This document shows, piece after piece, positions 51,416 to 60,293 of a stretch of DNA of 64,000 bases. The notes beneath the pieces were generated by a model, which saw nothing but the letters and a program-made list of their open reading frames with translations, was not told the origin of the DNA and did no database searches. Position 1 is the first letter of the stretch. Every line of letters starts with the position of its first letter. Origin of the DNA: Actinomycetota bacterium (GTDB lineage: Bacteria > Actinomycetota > Actinomycetes > S36-B12); assembly GCA_017856385.1 (NCBI GenBank), contig JAFMFD010000003.1, positions 1 through 64,000 of the forward strand, read 5' to 3'. The translations under genes and the position numbers were made by a program.

Positions 51416-51469
51416 GTGGGCTGCGTGGTGTCGGACGCCATCGAGGACAACGACAGGGGAGCGCAGTAG
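51416..51469 (+). pseudogene. 3'-end remnant of a paralog of the secreted M23-like gene
   Basis: These 54 bases, ending in TAG, match the last 54 bases of the secreted-protein gene (49714-49767) at 42 positions (78 percent). They encode VGCVVSDAIEDNDRGAQ against VGCVTSDDITDSNKGTQ. Upstream of 51416 the similarity stops and no paralog is present: hipA ends at 51362. The simplest reading is a tandem paralog whose body was lost when hipBA arrived. Confidence 0.7.
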
Positions 51470-51539
51470 CGGGATGGCCGTCGGCTCGGGGGGAGCGCCT
51501 CGAGCGGGAGTTCCTGACGGGCGTGGAAGACTGGCACCC

Positions 51540-52964
51540 GTGAGCCCAACGATCCCCAACGTCCTTGCCGGCCGCTATGCATCGGCGGCGATGACGGGCA
51601 TCTGGTCCCCGGCGGCAAAGGTCCGCCTCGAGCGCCGCCTCTGGATCGCAGTGATGCGGGCGCAGGCTGGGCTCGGCCTCGACATCCCCGCTGATGCGAT
51701 CGCCGACTACGAGCGCGTCATCGACCAGGTCGACCTCGATGCGATCGCCGCCCGCGAGCGGGTCACCAAGCACGACGTCAAGGCCCGCATCGAGGAGTTC
51801 AATGCCCTCGCCGGGCATGAGCACGTGCACGTCGGCATGACCTCGCGCGACCTGACCGAGAACGTCGAGCAGCTGCAGGTGCGCGATGCGCTGCGGATCG
51901 TCCGCGACCGCATGGTTGCTGCCCTCGACCGGCTGGCCGGCCTCGCGGTCGCGTACTCCGAGACCGCCCTCACCGGCCGCTCCCACAATGTCCCCGCGCA
52001 GACGACCACGCTGGGCAAGCGCTTCGCGTCGGCCGCCGATGAACTGCTCGTGGCCTTCGTCCGCGTTGAGGAGCTCCTCGAGCGTTATCCGCTGCGCGGG
52101 ATCAAGGGCCCGGTCGGCACCGCGCAGGACATGCTCGACTTGCTCGGCACCGAGGAGCGGCTAGCTGCCCTGGAGTCCGAGATCGCCACGCACCTCGGCT
52201 TCACCCACGTGCTCGACAGCGTCGGCCAGGTGTATCCGAGGTCGCTGGACCTCGACGTCGTCTCAGCACTCGTGCAGGTGGCCGCAGCGCCGTCGAGCCT
52301 GGCCACGACGATCCGCCTCATGGCCGGACACGACCTCGTCACAGAAGGCTTCCGCCCCGGGCAGGTCGGCTCGTCCGCCATGCCCCACAAGATGAACTCC
52401 CGCTCCTGCGAACGCGTCAACGGTCTCACCGTGGTGCTGCGCGGCTACCTCACGATGGTCGCGGATCTCGCCGGGTCGCAGTGGAACGAGGGCGACGTCT
52501 TCTGCTCCGTCGTCCGACGCGTGGCGCTGCCCGACGCCTTCCTCGCGATCGACGGGCTCTTCGAGACCTTCCTGACCATCCTTGACGACTTCGGCGCATT
52601 CCCTGCCGTGATCGACCGCGAGCTCGATCGCTACCTGCCGTTCCTGTCGACGACGAAGGTGCTCATGGCGAGCGTGCGCAAGGGCGTCGGTCGGGAGACG
52701 GCCCACGAGGCGATCAAGCAGCACGCCGTTGAAGTCGCGCTCGCCATGCGCTCGGACGAGCACGCGGAGAACGACCTGCTGGCGCGCCTGGCGGCCGATG
52801 AGCGCCTGCAGCTCTCGCGCGAGGAGCTCGACGCGCTGATCGCCGAGCCGCTGGAGTTCACGGGTGCTGCGCGCAGCCAGGTGACTGCGGTTGCCGACCG
52901 CGTCCAGGCCGTTCTCGATCGTCACCCGGACGCGGCGGCCTACTCGCCGGGGGACATCCTGTGA
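51540..52964 (+). CDS. purB: adenylosuccinate lyase
   Basis: A 474-residue fumarase/aspartase-family lyase acting at two steps: SAICAR to AICAR and adenylosuccinate to AMP. The signature GSSAMPHKMNS includes the flexible catalytic Ser loop, and HVHVGMTSRDLTEN and GRSHNVPAQTTTLGKR are the other active-site segments. GTG 51540 has AAGACT 7 bases upstream. The stop overlaps purC by 4 bases. Confidence 0.95.
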   Translation: MSPTIPNVLAGRYASAAMTGIWSPAAKVRLERRLWIAVMRAQAGLGLDIPADAIADYERVIDQVDLDAIAARERVTKHDVKARIEEFNALAGHEHVHVGMTSRDLTENVEQLQVRDALRIVRDRMVAALDRLAGLAVAYSETALTGRSHNVPAQTTTLGKRFASAADELLVAFVRVEELLERYPLRGIKGPVGTAQDMLDLLGTEERLAALESEIATHLGFTHVLDSVGQVYPRSLDLDVVSALVQVAAAPSSLATTIRLMAGHDLVTEGFRPGQVGSSAMPHKMNSRSCERVNGLTVVLRGYLTMVADLAGSQWNEGDVFCSVVRRVALPDAFLAIDGLFETFLTILDDFGAFPAVIDRELDRYLPFLSTTKVLMASVRKGVGRETAHEAIKQHAVEVALAMRSDEHAENDLLARLAADERLQLSREELDALIAEPLEFTGAARSQVTAVADRVQAVLDRHPDAAAYSPGDIL

Positions 52965-53851
52965 CGGCTCCCGACTACGGCCTTCCCGCCGAGTACGAGC
53001 ACATCTACTCGGGCAAGGTGCGCGACCTGTACCGCACGCCGGACGGCAAGCTGCTCTTCGTCGCCAGCGACCGCATCTCCGCCTACGACTGGGTCCTGCC
53101 GACCACCATTCCCGACAAGGGGCGCATCCTCACGGCCCTGTCGAACTGGTGGTTCGCGAAGCTGCAGGGCGTCGTGCCAAACCATCTCGCCTCCGGCAAG
53201 ATCCCGAAGGCCGTCGCCGGGCGGGCGATGATCTGCGAGGAGCTCGACATGCTCCCCGTCGAGTGCGTGGCCCGCGGCTACCTCACCGGGTCCGGACTCA
53301 GCGACTATCGCGCCACCGGCCGCATCTGCGGCAATGGCCTGCCTCCCGGCCTCGTCGACGGGTCTCTGCTGCCTAAGCCGATCTTCACGCCGGCGACCAA
53401 GGCCGCGCTCGGTGACCACGACGAGAACATCACGTACGACGAGACCATCGTCCTCATCGGCCAGGAGGAGGCGCAGGAACTCAAGCGCCTGACACTCGAC
53501 ATCTACACGCGTGCCCTCGAGATCGCCCGAGGTCGCGGACTGATCCTCGCGGACACCAAGTTCGAGTTCGGCTTCGCGCGGACGGGCAAGAACGCGGGGC
53601 GCATCGTCCTCGCCGACGAGGTCCTCACCCCTGACTCATCCCGCTACTGGGATGCGGCGTCGTGGGCGCCGGGCGGGCCCCAGCCGAGCTTCGACAAGCA
53701 GTACGTGCGCGACTGGCTCACGTCCCCGGCCTCCGGCTGGCAGCGCGACTCGGGCGAGCCGCCACCGCCCCTGCCCGACGAGGTCGTCGAGCGCACGCGG
53801 GGGAAGTACGTCGAGGCGTACGAGCGCCTCACCGGGGAGGCCTTCGCATGA
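52961..53851 (+). CDS. purC: SAICAR synthetase
   Basis: A 296-residue enzyme joining CAIR and aspartate. Motifs include YSGKVRDLYRTPDG, ASDRISAYDWVLP, VECVARGYLTGSG and ILADTKFEFGF. GTG 52961 overlaps purB (GTGA), and the stop overlaps galE (ATGA), so all three are coupled. Confidence 0.96.
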   Translation: MTAPDYGLPAEYEHIYSGKVRDLYRTPDGKLLFVASDRISAYDWVLPTTIPDKGRILTALSNWWFAKLQGVVPNHLASGKIPKAVAGRAMICEELDMLPVECVARGYLTGSGLSDYRATGRICGNGLPPGLVDGSLLPKPIFTPATKAALGDHDENITYDETIVLIGQEEAQELKRLTLDIYTRALEIARGRGLILADTKFEFGFARTGKNAGRIVLADEVLTPDSSRYWDAASWAPGGPQPSFDKQYVRDWLTSPASGWQRDSGEPPPPLPDEVVERTRGKYVEAYERLTGEAFA

Positions 53852-54810
53852 CCACGTGGCTGGTGACCGGCGGTGCCGGCTACATCGGCGCCCACGTCGT
53901 GCGAGCCCTTCTGGGCAGCGGCCGCTCGGTCGTGATCTACGACGACTTCTCCGCAGGACTCGAGCGCCGCGTGCCCGAGGGCGTGGAGGTGGTGCGGGCC
54001 GATGTCCATGACGCATCCGCGCTCGCCCACACCTTCCGACACAACGAGATCACGGGGGTCATCCACCTGGCCGCCAAGAAGGCGGCGGGGGAGTCGGTCG
54101 ACGTCCCGCTCTACTACTACCGCGAGAACGTGAGCGGCGTGCAGTCCGTGCTGGAGGCGATGGAGGGCACCGGCGTCCACCGGCTGGTCTACTCGTCGTC
54201 CGCGGCCGTCTATGGGACGCCATCGGCGAACCCCGTTGCGGAGGACGCTCCACTGCTGCCGGAGTCTCCCTACGGCGAGACGAAGGTGATCGGCGAGTGG
54301 CTGGCCCGCGACTGCGGTGTCGCGTGGGGGCTCTCATGGTCCGCGCTGCGGTACTTCAACGTCGCCGGGGCAGGGTCCGATGCGCTCGCCGACAGCAGCG
54401 TCAACAACCTCATCCCCATGGTGTTCCGGGCGCTCGACCGAGGCGAGCGGCCCAGGATCTTCGGCGACGACTACCCGACGCCCGACGGCACGTGCATCCG
54501 CGACTACATCCACGTCGTCGATCTCGCGGAGGCGCATGTCGCGGCGGCGGCCCGCTGCGAGTCGGACGTGCGTACGGACGTCCTCAACGTCGGCACCGGC
54601 CACGGGTACTCGGTCCGCGAGGTCATGGACATGGTCAGTGAGGTCATCGGCCGTGACGTCGATGCCGAGGTGGTCGGCCGCCGCGCGGGAGATCCGCCGG
54701 CGACCTGGGCGTCGACTCAGAGGATCGAGGCCGAGCTGGGCTGGCGGGCGACGCGGGACCTGCGGGAGATGGTGTCAAGCGCGTGGATGGGCTGGCGGGC
54801 GAACGCGTAG
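53848..54810 (+). CDS. galE: UDP-glucose 4-epimerase
   Basis: A 320-residue extended SDR enzyme. The NAD+ motif TGGAGYIGAHVV starts at residue 7. The catalytic pair is Tyr and Lys in SPYGETK. The later RYFNVAGA and ASTQRIEAELGW are typical of GalE. It interconverts UDP-galactose and UDP-glucose for surface polysaccharides. The start overlaps purC. A 20-base copy of its 3' end is found 47 bases downstream. Confidence 0.92.
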   Translation: MTTWLVTGGAGYIGAHVVRALLGSGRSVVIYDDFSAGLERRVPEGVEVVRADVHDASALAHTFRHNEITGVIHLAAKKAAGESVDVPLYYYRENVSGVQSVLEAMEGTGVHRLVYSSSAAVYGTPSANPVAEDAPLLPESPYGETKVIGEWLARDCGVAWGLSWSALRYFNVAGAGSDALADSSVNNLIPMVFRALDRGERPRIFGDDYPTPDGTCIRDYIHVVDLAEAHVAAAARCESDVRTDVLNVGTGHGYSVREVMDMVSEVIGRDVDAEVVGRRAGDPPATWASTQRIEAELGWRATRDLREMVSSAWMGWRANA

Positions 54811-54861
54811 CGCAGCGGAGCGTCGAGCCCGTCGGAGATGTGCGGGCGAACGCGTAGCGCA
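54795..54861. repeat. 20-base direct repeat at the galE 3' end
   Basis: GCGGGCGAACGCGTAGCGCA occurs at 54795-54814, covering the last galE codons and its TAG, and again exactly at 54842-54861. The 27 bases between are unrelated. The second copy abuts the palindromic repeat at 54867, so this looks like a target-site or replication-slippage duplication. Confidence 0.8.
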
Positions 54862-54866
54862 AGGCG

Positions 54867-54927
54867 GTTGCTGCGTCAGTAGGTGCGCCGAAATCGCGGA
54901 TTCCTGCTCACCTAGTGACGCAGCAAC
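54867..54927. repeat. palindromic repeat element, copy 2
   Basis: GTTGCTGCGTCAGTAGGTG (54867-54885) and CACCTAGTGACGCAGCAAC (54909-54927) pair with one mismatch around a 23-base middle. The arms match those of the copy at 31658-31712, and the middles share CCGA..CG.GGAT. It lies between galE and vapB. Confidence 0.85.
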
Positions 54928-54968
54928 GGGGTGTCGACGTATGGCGTGACGTATGGCACGCTGGGGGC

Positions 54969-55187
54969 ATGAAGCGCACCACCATCTACCTGCCCGAGGA
55001 GATGAAGGCCCGGCTCGAGGCCGAGGCGGCGCGCCGGCAGATCACCGAGTCCGAGCTCATCCGGCGGGCTGTGGACAACGAGTTGCACCGGCGTCCCCGC
55101 CGCGGTGGGATCCTCAGCGGTGGCCCGGCGGACGGGATCACCGGGGCAAATCTCCATGAGCACATGGAGGGATTCGGGGAGAGGTGA
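54969..55187 (+). CDS. vapB: VapB-type antitoxin
   Basis: A 72-residue ribbon-helix-helix protein: MKRTTIYLPEEMKARLEAEA, then ITESELIRRAVDNEL. The C-terminal tail would hold the toxin. CACGCT (54957-54962) lies 6 bases before the ATG. The stop overlaps vapC by 4 bases. Confidence 0.9.
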   Translation: MKRTTIYLPEEMKARLEAEAARRQITESELIRRAVDNELHRRPRRGGILSGGPADGITGANLHEHMEGFGER

Positions 55188-55594
55188 TCGTCGTCGACAC
55201 AGGCGTCCTCTACGCCTACTTCGACGCCGATGACCCCCACCAGTCGGAGGCCGCCACCTTGCTGGAGGCGTCCGACGAGGTCTGCATCGTCAGCCCCTTC
55301 GTGGTTGCCGAACTCGACTACTTCGTCCTGTCGCGATTCGGGCTCGACGCTGAAGTGTCCATGCTCGAGGAACTGCTCGACGGCGCGTACGAACTGCCCC
55401 CGATCACCCGCCTGGACGTAGCGGCATGCAGTGCAGTGGTCACTCGCTATGCGGACAAGCGCATCGGCATCACCGATGCGTCACTGGTCGTCCTCGCTGA
55501 TCGCTACCGCACCAATCGCATCGCGTCCTACGACAGGCGCCACTTCACCACCATGCGCGGGCTCGACGGACGTCCCTTCGAGCTCCTGCCCTGA
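55184..55594 (+). CDS. vapC: VapC-type PIN toxin
   Basis: A 136-residue PIN ribonuclease with all four acidic positions: D5 (VVDTGVLYAYFD), E43 (VVAELDYF), D98 (ITDASLVVLA) and D117 (ASYDRRHF). GTG 55184 overlaps vapB (GTGA). The pair looks complete and lies between galE and purS. Confidence 0.92.
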   Translation: MIVVDTGVLYAYFDADDPHQSEAATLLEASDEVCIVSPFVVAELDYFVLSRFGLDAEVSMLEELLDGAYELPPITRLDVAACSAVVTRYADKRIGITDASLVVLADRYRTNRIASYDRRHFTTMRGLDGRPFELLP

Positions 55595-55670
55595 TCCGGG
55601 CTCATCGGCGACTCGATAGGCTGGGGGCCTTCCCCACGTCCGCACGACCCCGATCTGCCCTGGAGTGCCC

Positions 55671-55916
55671 GTGGCCCGCGTCATCGTCGACGTCATGCTC
55701 AAGCCGGAGATCCTCGACCCGCAGGGGAGGGCCGTCCAGGGGGCGCTCGGGCGCCTCGGCCTCACCGGTGTCGCCGACGTCCGCCAGGGCAAGCAGTTCA
55801 TCGTCGATGTCGACGGCACGCTGGAAGGCGACCGCCTCGCCCTCATGGAGAGGCTCGCCGGTGAGCTGCTGAGCAACCCGGTGATCGAGGACTTCACGAT
55901 GCGGATCGAGCAGTGA
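55671..55916 (+). CDS. purS: FGAM synthase subunit PurS
   Basis: An 81-residue PurS, which bridges PurL and PurQ in the bacterial three-part FGAM synthase. It starts [22 protein letters not shown], the family opening. GTG 55671 is preferred to GTG 55665 because GGAG stands 5 bases before it. A TAGGCT box at 55617-55622 would start an mRNA with a leader of about 40 bases for purS-purQ-purL. Confidence 0.95.
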   Translation: MARVIVDVMLKPEILDPQGRAVQGALGRLGLTGVADVRQGKQFIVDVDGTLEGDRLALMERLAGELLSNPVIEDFTMRIEQ

Positions 55917-55929
55917 GGCGGATCCAGAA

Positions 55930-56604
55930 GTGAGGGTCGGCGTCGTCACCTTTCCCGGCACCCTCGACGATCGCGATGCGGCACGCGCCGTGCGCCTTGC
56001 TGGTGGTGAGCCGGTCGCGCTGTGGCACGGCGACGACGACCTGCGGGGAGTCGACGCGGTCGTCCTGCCCGGTGGGTTCTCCTACGGGGACTACCTGCGC
56101 TGCGGAGCCATCTCGCGCTTCGCACCGGTGATGACCAGCCTGGTGCCGGCAGCGCAGGGCGGCCTGCCCGTGCTGGGCATCTGCAACGGCTTCCAGATCC
56201 TGTGCGAGTCGCACCTGCTGCCCGGTGCCCTGACCCGCAACGGGTCCCTGCACTTCGTGTGCCGCGACCAGCGCCTGCGCATCGAGAACACAGGCACCGC
56301 GTGGACCCGCGACTTCGTTTCGGGTCAGGAGATCGTCATCCCGCTGAAGAACGGCGAGGGCTGCTTCGTGGCCGACGACGCCACGCTCGACGAGATCGAG
56401 AGGGAGGGTCGCGTCATCGCCCGCTACCTCGACGTCAACCCCAACGGGAGCCGCCGCGACATCGCGGGCATCAGCAACGCGCGCGGCAATGTCGTCGGCC
56501 TGATGCCCCACCCCGAGCACGCCGTCGATCCGCTCACCGGCCCGACCGCCGATGGCCTGCCGTTCTTCACATCCGTCCTCACGGCTCTCGTGGACGCGTC
56601 ATGA
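55930..56604 (+). CDS. purQ: FGAM synthase glutaminase subunit PurQ
   Basis: A 224-residue class I glutamine amidotransferase. The nucleophile is C85 in GICNGFQIL, and the His-Glu pair is in PHPEHAVD near the end. [17 protein letters not shown] is typical of PurQ. It supplies ammonia to PurL. GTG start; the stop overlaps purL by 4 bases. Confidence 0.96.
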   Translation: MRVGVVTFPGTLDDRDAARAVRLAGGEPVALWHGDDDLRGVDAVVLPGGFSYGDYLRCGAISRFAPVMTSLVPAAQGGLPVLGICNGFQILCESHLLPGALTRNGSLHFVCRDQRLRIENTGTAWTRDFVSGQEIVIPLKNGEGCFVADDATLDEIEREGRVIARYLDVNPNGSRRDIAGISNARGNVVGLMPHPEHAVDPLTGPTADGLPFFTSVLTALVDAS

Positions 56605-58856
56605 CCGACACCGTCCAGCACGCAATCGACGATCCTGATCACCCCCAGCCCTACGCCGAGCTGGGTCTCAAGCCTGACGAGTACGCACGCATCCGCGAGA
56701 TCCTGGGCCGTCGTCCGACGAGCTCGGAGCTCGCGATGTACTCGGTCATGTGGAGCGAGCACTGCTCCTACAAGTCCAGCAAGGTCCACCTGCGGCAGTT
56801 CGGCGAGAAGAAGCCTGAGACAGCCGCACTCATGGTGGGTATCGGCGAGAACGCCGGAGTCGTCGACATCGGCGACGGCTGGGCCGTGACCTTCAAGGTC
56901 GAGAGCCACAACCATCCGTCGTATGTCGAGCCGTACCAGGGGGCTGCCACCGGTGTCGGCGGCATCGTCCGCGACATCATGTCGATGGGTGCCCGGCCCA
57001 TCGCAGTCATGGACCCGCTGCGCTTCGGCCCTCTTGATGCGCCCGACACCAAGCGCGTGCTGCCCGGCGTCATCGCCGGTGTGGGCGGCTACGGCAACTG
57101 CCTGGGCCTGCCGAACATCGGCGGCGAGGTCGTGTTCGACGAGACCTACCTCGGCAACCCGCTGGTCAATGCGCTGTGCATCGGGGCCATGCGCCATGAG
57201 GACCTCCACCTGGCGAGTGCGTCAGGCGTGGGCAACCTGGTGGTGCTGTACGGAGCGCGCACGGGCGGCGACGGCATCGGCGGTGTCTCGGTGCTCGCAT
57301 CGGAGACGTTCGACGCGGACGGCCCGGCGAAGCGCCCCAGCGTGCAGGTGGGCGACCCCTTCATGGAGAAGCTGCTCATCGAAGCGACCCTCGAGGTCCT
57401 GCACTCCGGACTCGTCGAGGGCATCCAGGACCTTGGCGGCGCAGGCATCTCCTGCGCGACCAGCGAGCTGGCCTCCAACGGCGAGGGCGGCATGCACGTG
57501 TGGCTCGACCGCGTCCTGCTGCGTGACGCGAGCCTGTCGCCCGAGGAGATCCTGATGAGCGAGTCGCAGGAGCGCATGTGCGCGATCGTGCGACCGGAGA
57601 ACCTCGATGCGTTCATGAGCCTGTGCCGCCGGTGGGACGTCGAGGCCGTCGTCATCGGCGAGGTCACCGACTCCGGTCGGCTGACGGTCGACTGGCACGG
57701 CGAGCGGATCGTCGATGTGCCGCCGCGCACGGTGGCGCACGAGGGCCCCGTCTACGAACGCCCCTACCACCGTCCCTCGTGGCAGGACGCCCTGCAGGCG
57801 GCCACTCCCGACACTCTCCCGCGCCCTTCGACACCGGATGCACTGCGCGCAACCCTGCTCGATCTCGTCGGGGCGCCCAACCTCGCCTCGAAGTCGTGGG
57901 TCACGTCGCAGTACGACCGCTACGTGCTGGGCAACACGGTGCTCGCGCAGCCGGAGGACTCCGGCATGGTCCGCGTCGACGAGGTGACCGGGCGCGGTGT
58001 CGCGGTCTCGACGGACTGCAACGGCCGCTTCGCCAAGCTCGATCCGTACGCGGGCGCGCAGCTCGCGCTGGCCGAGAGCTACCGCAACGTCGCCGCCACG
58101 GGCGCGGAGCCGCTTGCGGTCACGAATTGCCTGAACTTCGGCTCGCCGGAGGATCCCGAAGTCATGTGGCAGTTCGCGGAGGCGGCGCGCGGCCTCGCCG
58201 ACGGGTGCCTGGAGCTCGGCATCCCGGTGACCGGCGGCAACGTGTCGTTCTACAACCAGACCGGCGACGTCGCGATCCTGCCGACCCCGGTCGTTGGCGT
58301 GCTCGGTGTCATCGACAATGTCGAGCGGCGCACCCCGATGGCGTGGGGGAGCGATGGTGGCGTGCTGTACCTGCTTGGCGACACGCGTGACGAGTTCGGC
58401 GGTAGCGAGTGGGCCCACCACGTGCACCGGCATCTCGGCGGGCTGCCTCCGCGGGTCGACCTCCCGCGCGAGCGTGCGCTCGGCGAGGTGCTGATCAGCG
58501 GCTCGCGCAGTGGCCTGCTCGCTGCGGCACATGATGTCTCCGATGGAGGTGTCGGCCAGGCGCTCGTCGAGATGGCGCTGCGGGCGGACTCCGGCGCCCG
58601 CATCAGCATCCCCGTGGGGGTGGATCCGTTCGTCCTGCTGTTCAGCGAGTCGGCGGGCCGCGCTGTCGTCGTCGTCGCGCAGGGCGACGAGGCGCGCCTG
58701 GCGGAGATCTGCACCGAGCAAGGACTGCCGATGGCGCGCATCGGCGATGCCATGCCGCAGGAGCGCACCCTGCAGTTCGACGGCCTGTTCGCGGTGTCCA
58801 TCGACGAGCTGCGCACGGTGCACGAGGCGACGCTGCCCGCCGTCCTCGACGCCTGA
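56601..58856 (+). CDS. purL: FGAM synthase subunit PurL
   Basis: A 751-residue small-type PurL, the ATP-dependent synthase subunit. It has [12 protein letters not shown] near residue 50, [19 protein letters not shown] near 100, and the second-half motif [19 protein letters not shown]. This size requires PurS and PurQ, which are the two genes just upstream. ATG 56601 overlaps purQ (ATGA). Confidence 0.97.
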   Translation: MTDTVQHAIDDPDHPQPYAELGLKPDEYARIREILGRRPTSSELAMYSVMWSEHCSYKSSKVHLRQFGEKKPETAALMVGIGENAGVVDIGDGWAVTFKVESHNHPSYVEPYQGAATGVGGIVRDIMSMGARPIAVMDPLRFGPLDAPDTKRVLPGVIAGVGGYGNCLGLPNIGGEVVFDETYLGNPLVNALCIGAMRHEDLHLASASGVGNLVVLYGARTGGDGIGGVSVLASETFDADGPAKRPSVQVGDPFMEKLLIEATLEVLHSGLVEGIQDLGGAGISCATSELASNGEGGMHVWLDRVLLRDASLSPEEILMSESQERMCAIVRPENLDAFMSLCRRWDVEAVVIGEVTDSGRLTVDWHGERIVDVPPRTVAHEGPVYERPYHRPSWQDALQAATPDTLPRPSTPDALRATLLDLVGAPNLASKSWVTSQYDRYVLGNTVLAQPEDSGMVRVDEVTGRGVAVSTDCNGRFAKLDPYAGAQLALAESYRNVAATGAEPLAVTNCLNFGSPEDPEVMWQFAEAARGLADGCLELGIPVTGGNVSFYNQTGDVAILPTPVVGVLGVIDNVERRTPMAWGSDGGVLYLLGDTRDEFGGSEWAHHVHRHLGGLPPRVDLPRERALGEVLISGSRSGLLAAAHDVSDGGVGQALVEMALRADSGARISIPVGVDPFVLLFSESAGRAVVVVAQGDEARLAEICTEQGLPMARIGDAMPQERTLQFDGLFAVSIDELRTVHEATLPAVLDA

Positions 58857-58860
58857 GGCC

Positions 58861-59169
58861 ATGCCCGTCGACCCGGACGTGCGCGCGCAGGTCAAGGCCT
58901 CGCTCGCCCTGCTGCAGGAGGTCGCACCCGGCCGAGCGGTCGAGGTCCGCATCCCGCCGTACGCCGCAGTTCAGGCGGTCCCCGGGCCGACGCATCGTCG
59001 CGGTACCCCGTCGGCCGTGGTGGAGACCGACGCCCAGACCTGGCTCGCCCTCGCCGACGGGTCCCTGGCCTGGGCGCAGGCGGTCGCGTCGGGCCGCGTG
59101 CGCGCCAGCGGCGAGCGCGCTGACCTGAGCCCCTGGCTGCCGCTTGCTGATCGGAATTTGACCAAGTAA
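58861..59169 (+). CDS. sterol-carrier-like family protein
   Basis: A 102-residue protein with the pattern EVRIPPYAAVQAV, then THRRGTPSAVVETDAQTWLALADG, which resembles the actinobacterial sterol carrier (SCP2-like) proteins found next to pur genes. It follows purL by 4 bases, so it belongs to the purSQL operon. Function unknown. Confidence 0.8.
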   Translation: MPVDPDVRAQVKASLALLQEVAPGRAVEVRIPPYAAVQAVPGPTHRRGTPSAVVETDAQTWLALADGSLAWAQAVASGRVRASGERADLSPWLPLADRNLTK

Positions 59170-59200
59170 GACTTACCTAACTAAGGTTCCCCTTACTTAT
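59162..59200. promoter_or_regulatory. two candidate IdeR/DtxR boxes
   Basis: Compared with TTAGGTTAGGCTAACCTAA, the box at 59162-59180 (minus strand) matches 13 of 19 positions and the box at 59182-59200 (plus strand) matches 12 of 19. Their centres are 20 bases apart, about two helix turns. They stand directly before the AGGGAGG ribosome site of an iron importer gene, as expected for iron-dependent repression. Confidence 0.65.
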
Positions 59201-59213
59201 AGGGAGGAACCTC

Positions 59214-60269
59214 ATGAACGTCCGCACCACCATCGCCGCGACCCTGTTGCCCGCCGCCCTCGTGCTGGCCGCCTGCAGCGGTGGCTCCGGCACCGCCGAG
59301 CCGGCCGCCAGCGATCCCGCAGCCAGCGCCACCGACACCGGTGCCGTGGTCGTCTACTCGGGACGCAGCGAGGATCTCGTGGCCCCGCTCTTCGCGCAGT
59401 TCACCGCGGAGACCGGCATACCGCTGGAGGTCCGGTACGGCGACACCGCCGAGCTCGCGGCCCAGCTGGTCGAGGAGGGCGATGCCTCCCCGGCAGACCT
59501 CTACTTCGGGCAGGACGCCGGTGCGCTCGGCGCGCTCGACGCGGCGGGCCTGTGCGCACCGCTGCCGGCCGACATCGCGGAGGCCGTGCCGGCCAAGTAC
59601 CGCAGCGGCAACGGTACGTGGACCGGGGTGACCGGTCGGGCCCGCGTCATCGCCTACGACCCCCAGCAGGTGAGCGCCGACGAGGTTCCCACGTCCGTGC
59701 TCGATCTCACCGATCCGAAGTGGCAGGGCAAGGTCGGCATCGCGCCGACCAACGGCTCGTTCCAGGCCTTCGTCACCGGCATGCGCCAGGCGCTCGGCGA
59801 CGACGCGACGCGCGAGTGGCTCACCGGAATGGTCGACAACGGCGCCGTGATCTTCGAGAAGAACACCGAGATCCGCGACGCCGTCGACTCCGGCCAGATC
59901 GCGATCGGCCTGATCAACCATTACTACTGGTTCGAGAAGGCGGCCGAGGTCGGCGCGGACGCGATGAACGTCGAGATCGCCTTCGCCGAGCCGGGCGACC
60001 CGGGCGCGCTCGTCAATGTCGCGGGCGCCTGCGTGCTTTCTCCGGCGGGCAACGCCGAGGGTGCCGCCGATCTCCTCACGTGGCTGCTCACGCCGGAGAC
60101 GCAGGAGTGGTTCGCCACGCAGACCTGGGAGTACCCGCTCGTCGAGGGTGTGGCCTCGCCCGAGGGCATCCCCTCGCTCGAGGACCTGCAGGGCCCGGAC
60201 ATCGAGCTGGCCCAGCTCGAGGACCTGCCGGGCACGCTCGCGATGCTCCAGGACGTCGGCCTGACGTAG
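59214..60269 (+). CDS. iron(III) ABC transporter binding lipoprotein (FbpA/FutA type)
   Basis: A 351-residue binding protein. The signal sequence ends in the lipobox LAACS. VVYSGRSEDLVAPLFAQF opens the mature domain. The Fe3+-ligand tyrosines appear as Y237 and Y238 in NHYYWFEK, typical of FbpA proteins. It captures ferric iron outside the membrane. AGGGAGG lies 6 bases before ATG 59214, and the promoter has IdeR-like boxes. Confidence 0.92.
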   Translation: MNVRTTIAATLLPAALVLAACSGGSGTAEPAASDPAASATDTGAVVVYSGRSEDLVAPLFAQFTAETGIPLEVRYGDTAELAAQLVEEGDASPADLYFGQDAGALGALDAAGLCAPLPADIAEAVPAKYRSGNGTWTGVTGRARVIAYDPQQVSADEVPTSVLDLTDPKWQGKVGIAPTNGSFQAFVTGMRQALGDDATREWLTGMVDNGAVIFEKNTEIRDAVDSGQIAIGLINHYYWFEKAAEVGADAMNVEIAFAEPGDPGALVNVAGACVLSPAGNAEGAADLLTWLLTPETQEWFATQTWEYPLVEGVASPEGIPSLEDLQGPDIELAQLEDLPGTLAMLQDVGLT

Positions 60270-60293
60270 ACCCGAGGCACCGATCGAGAATTC

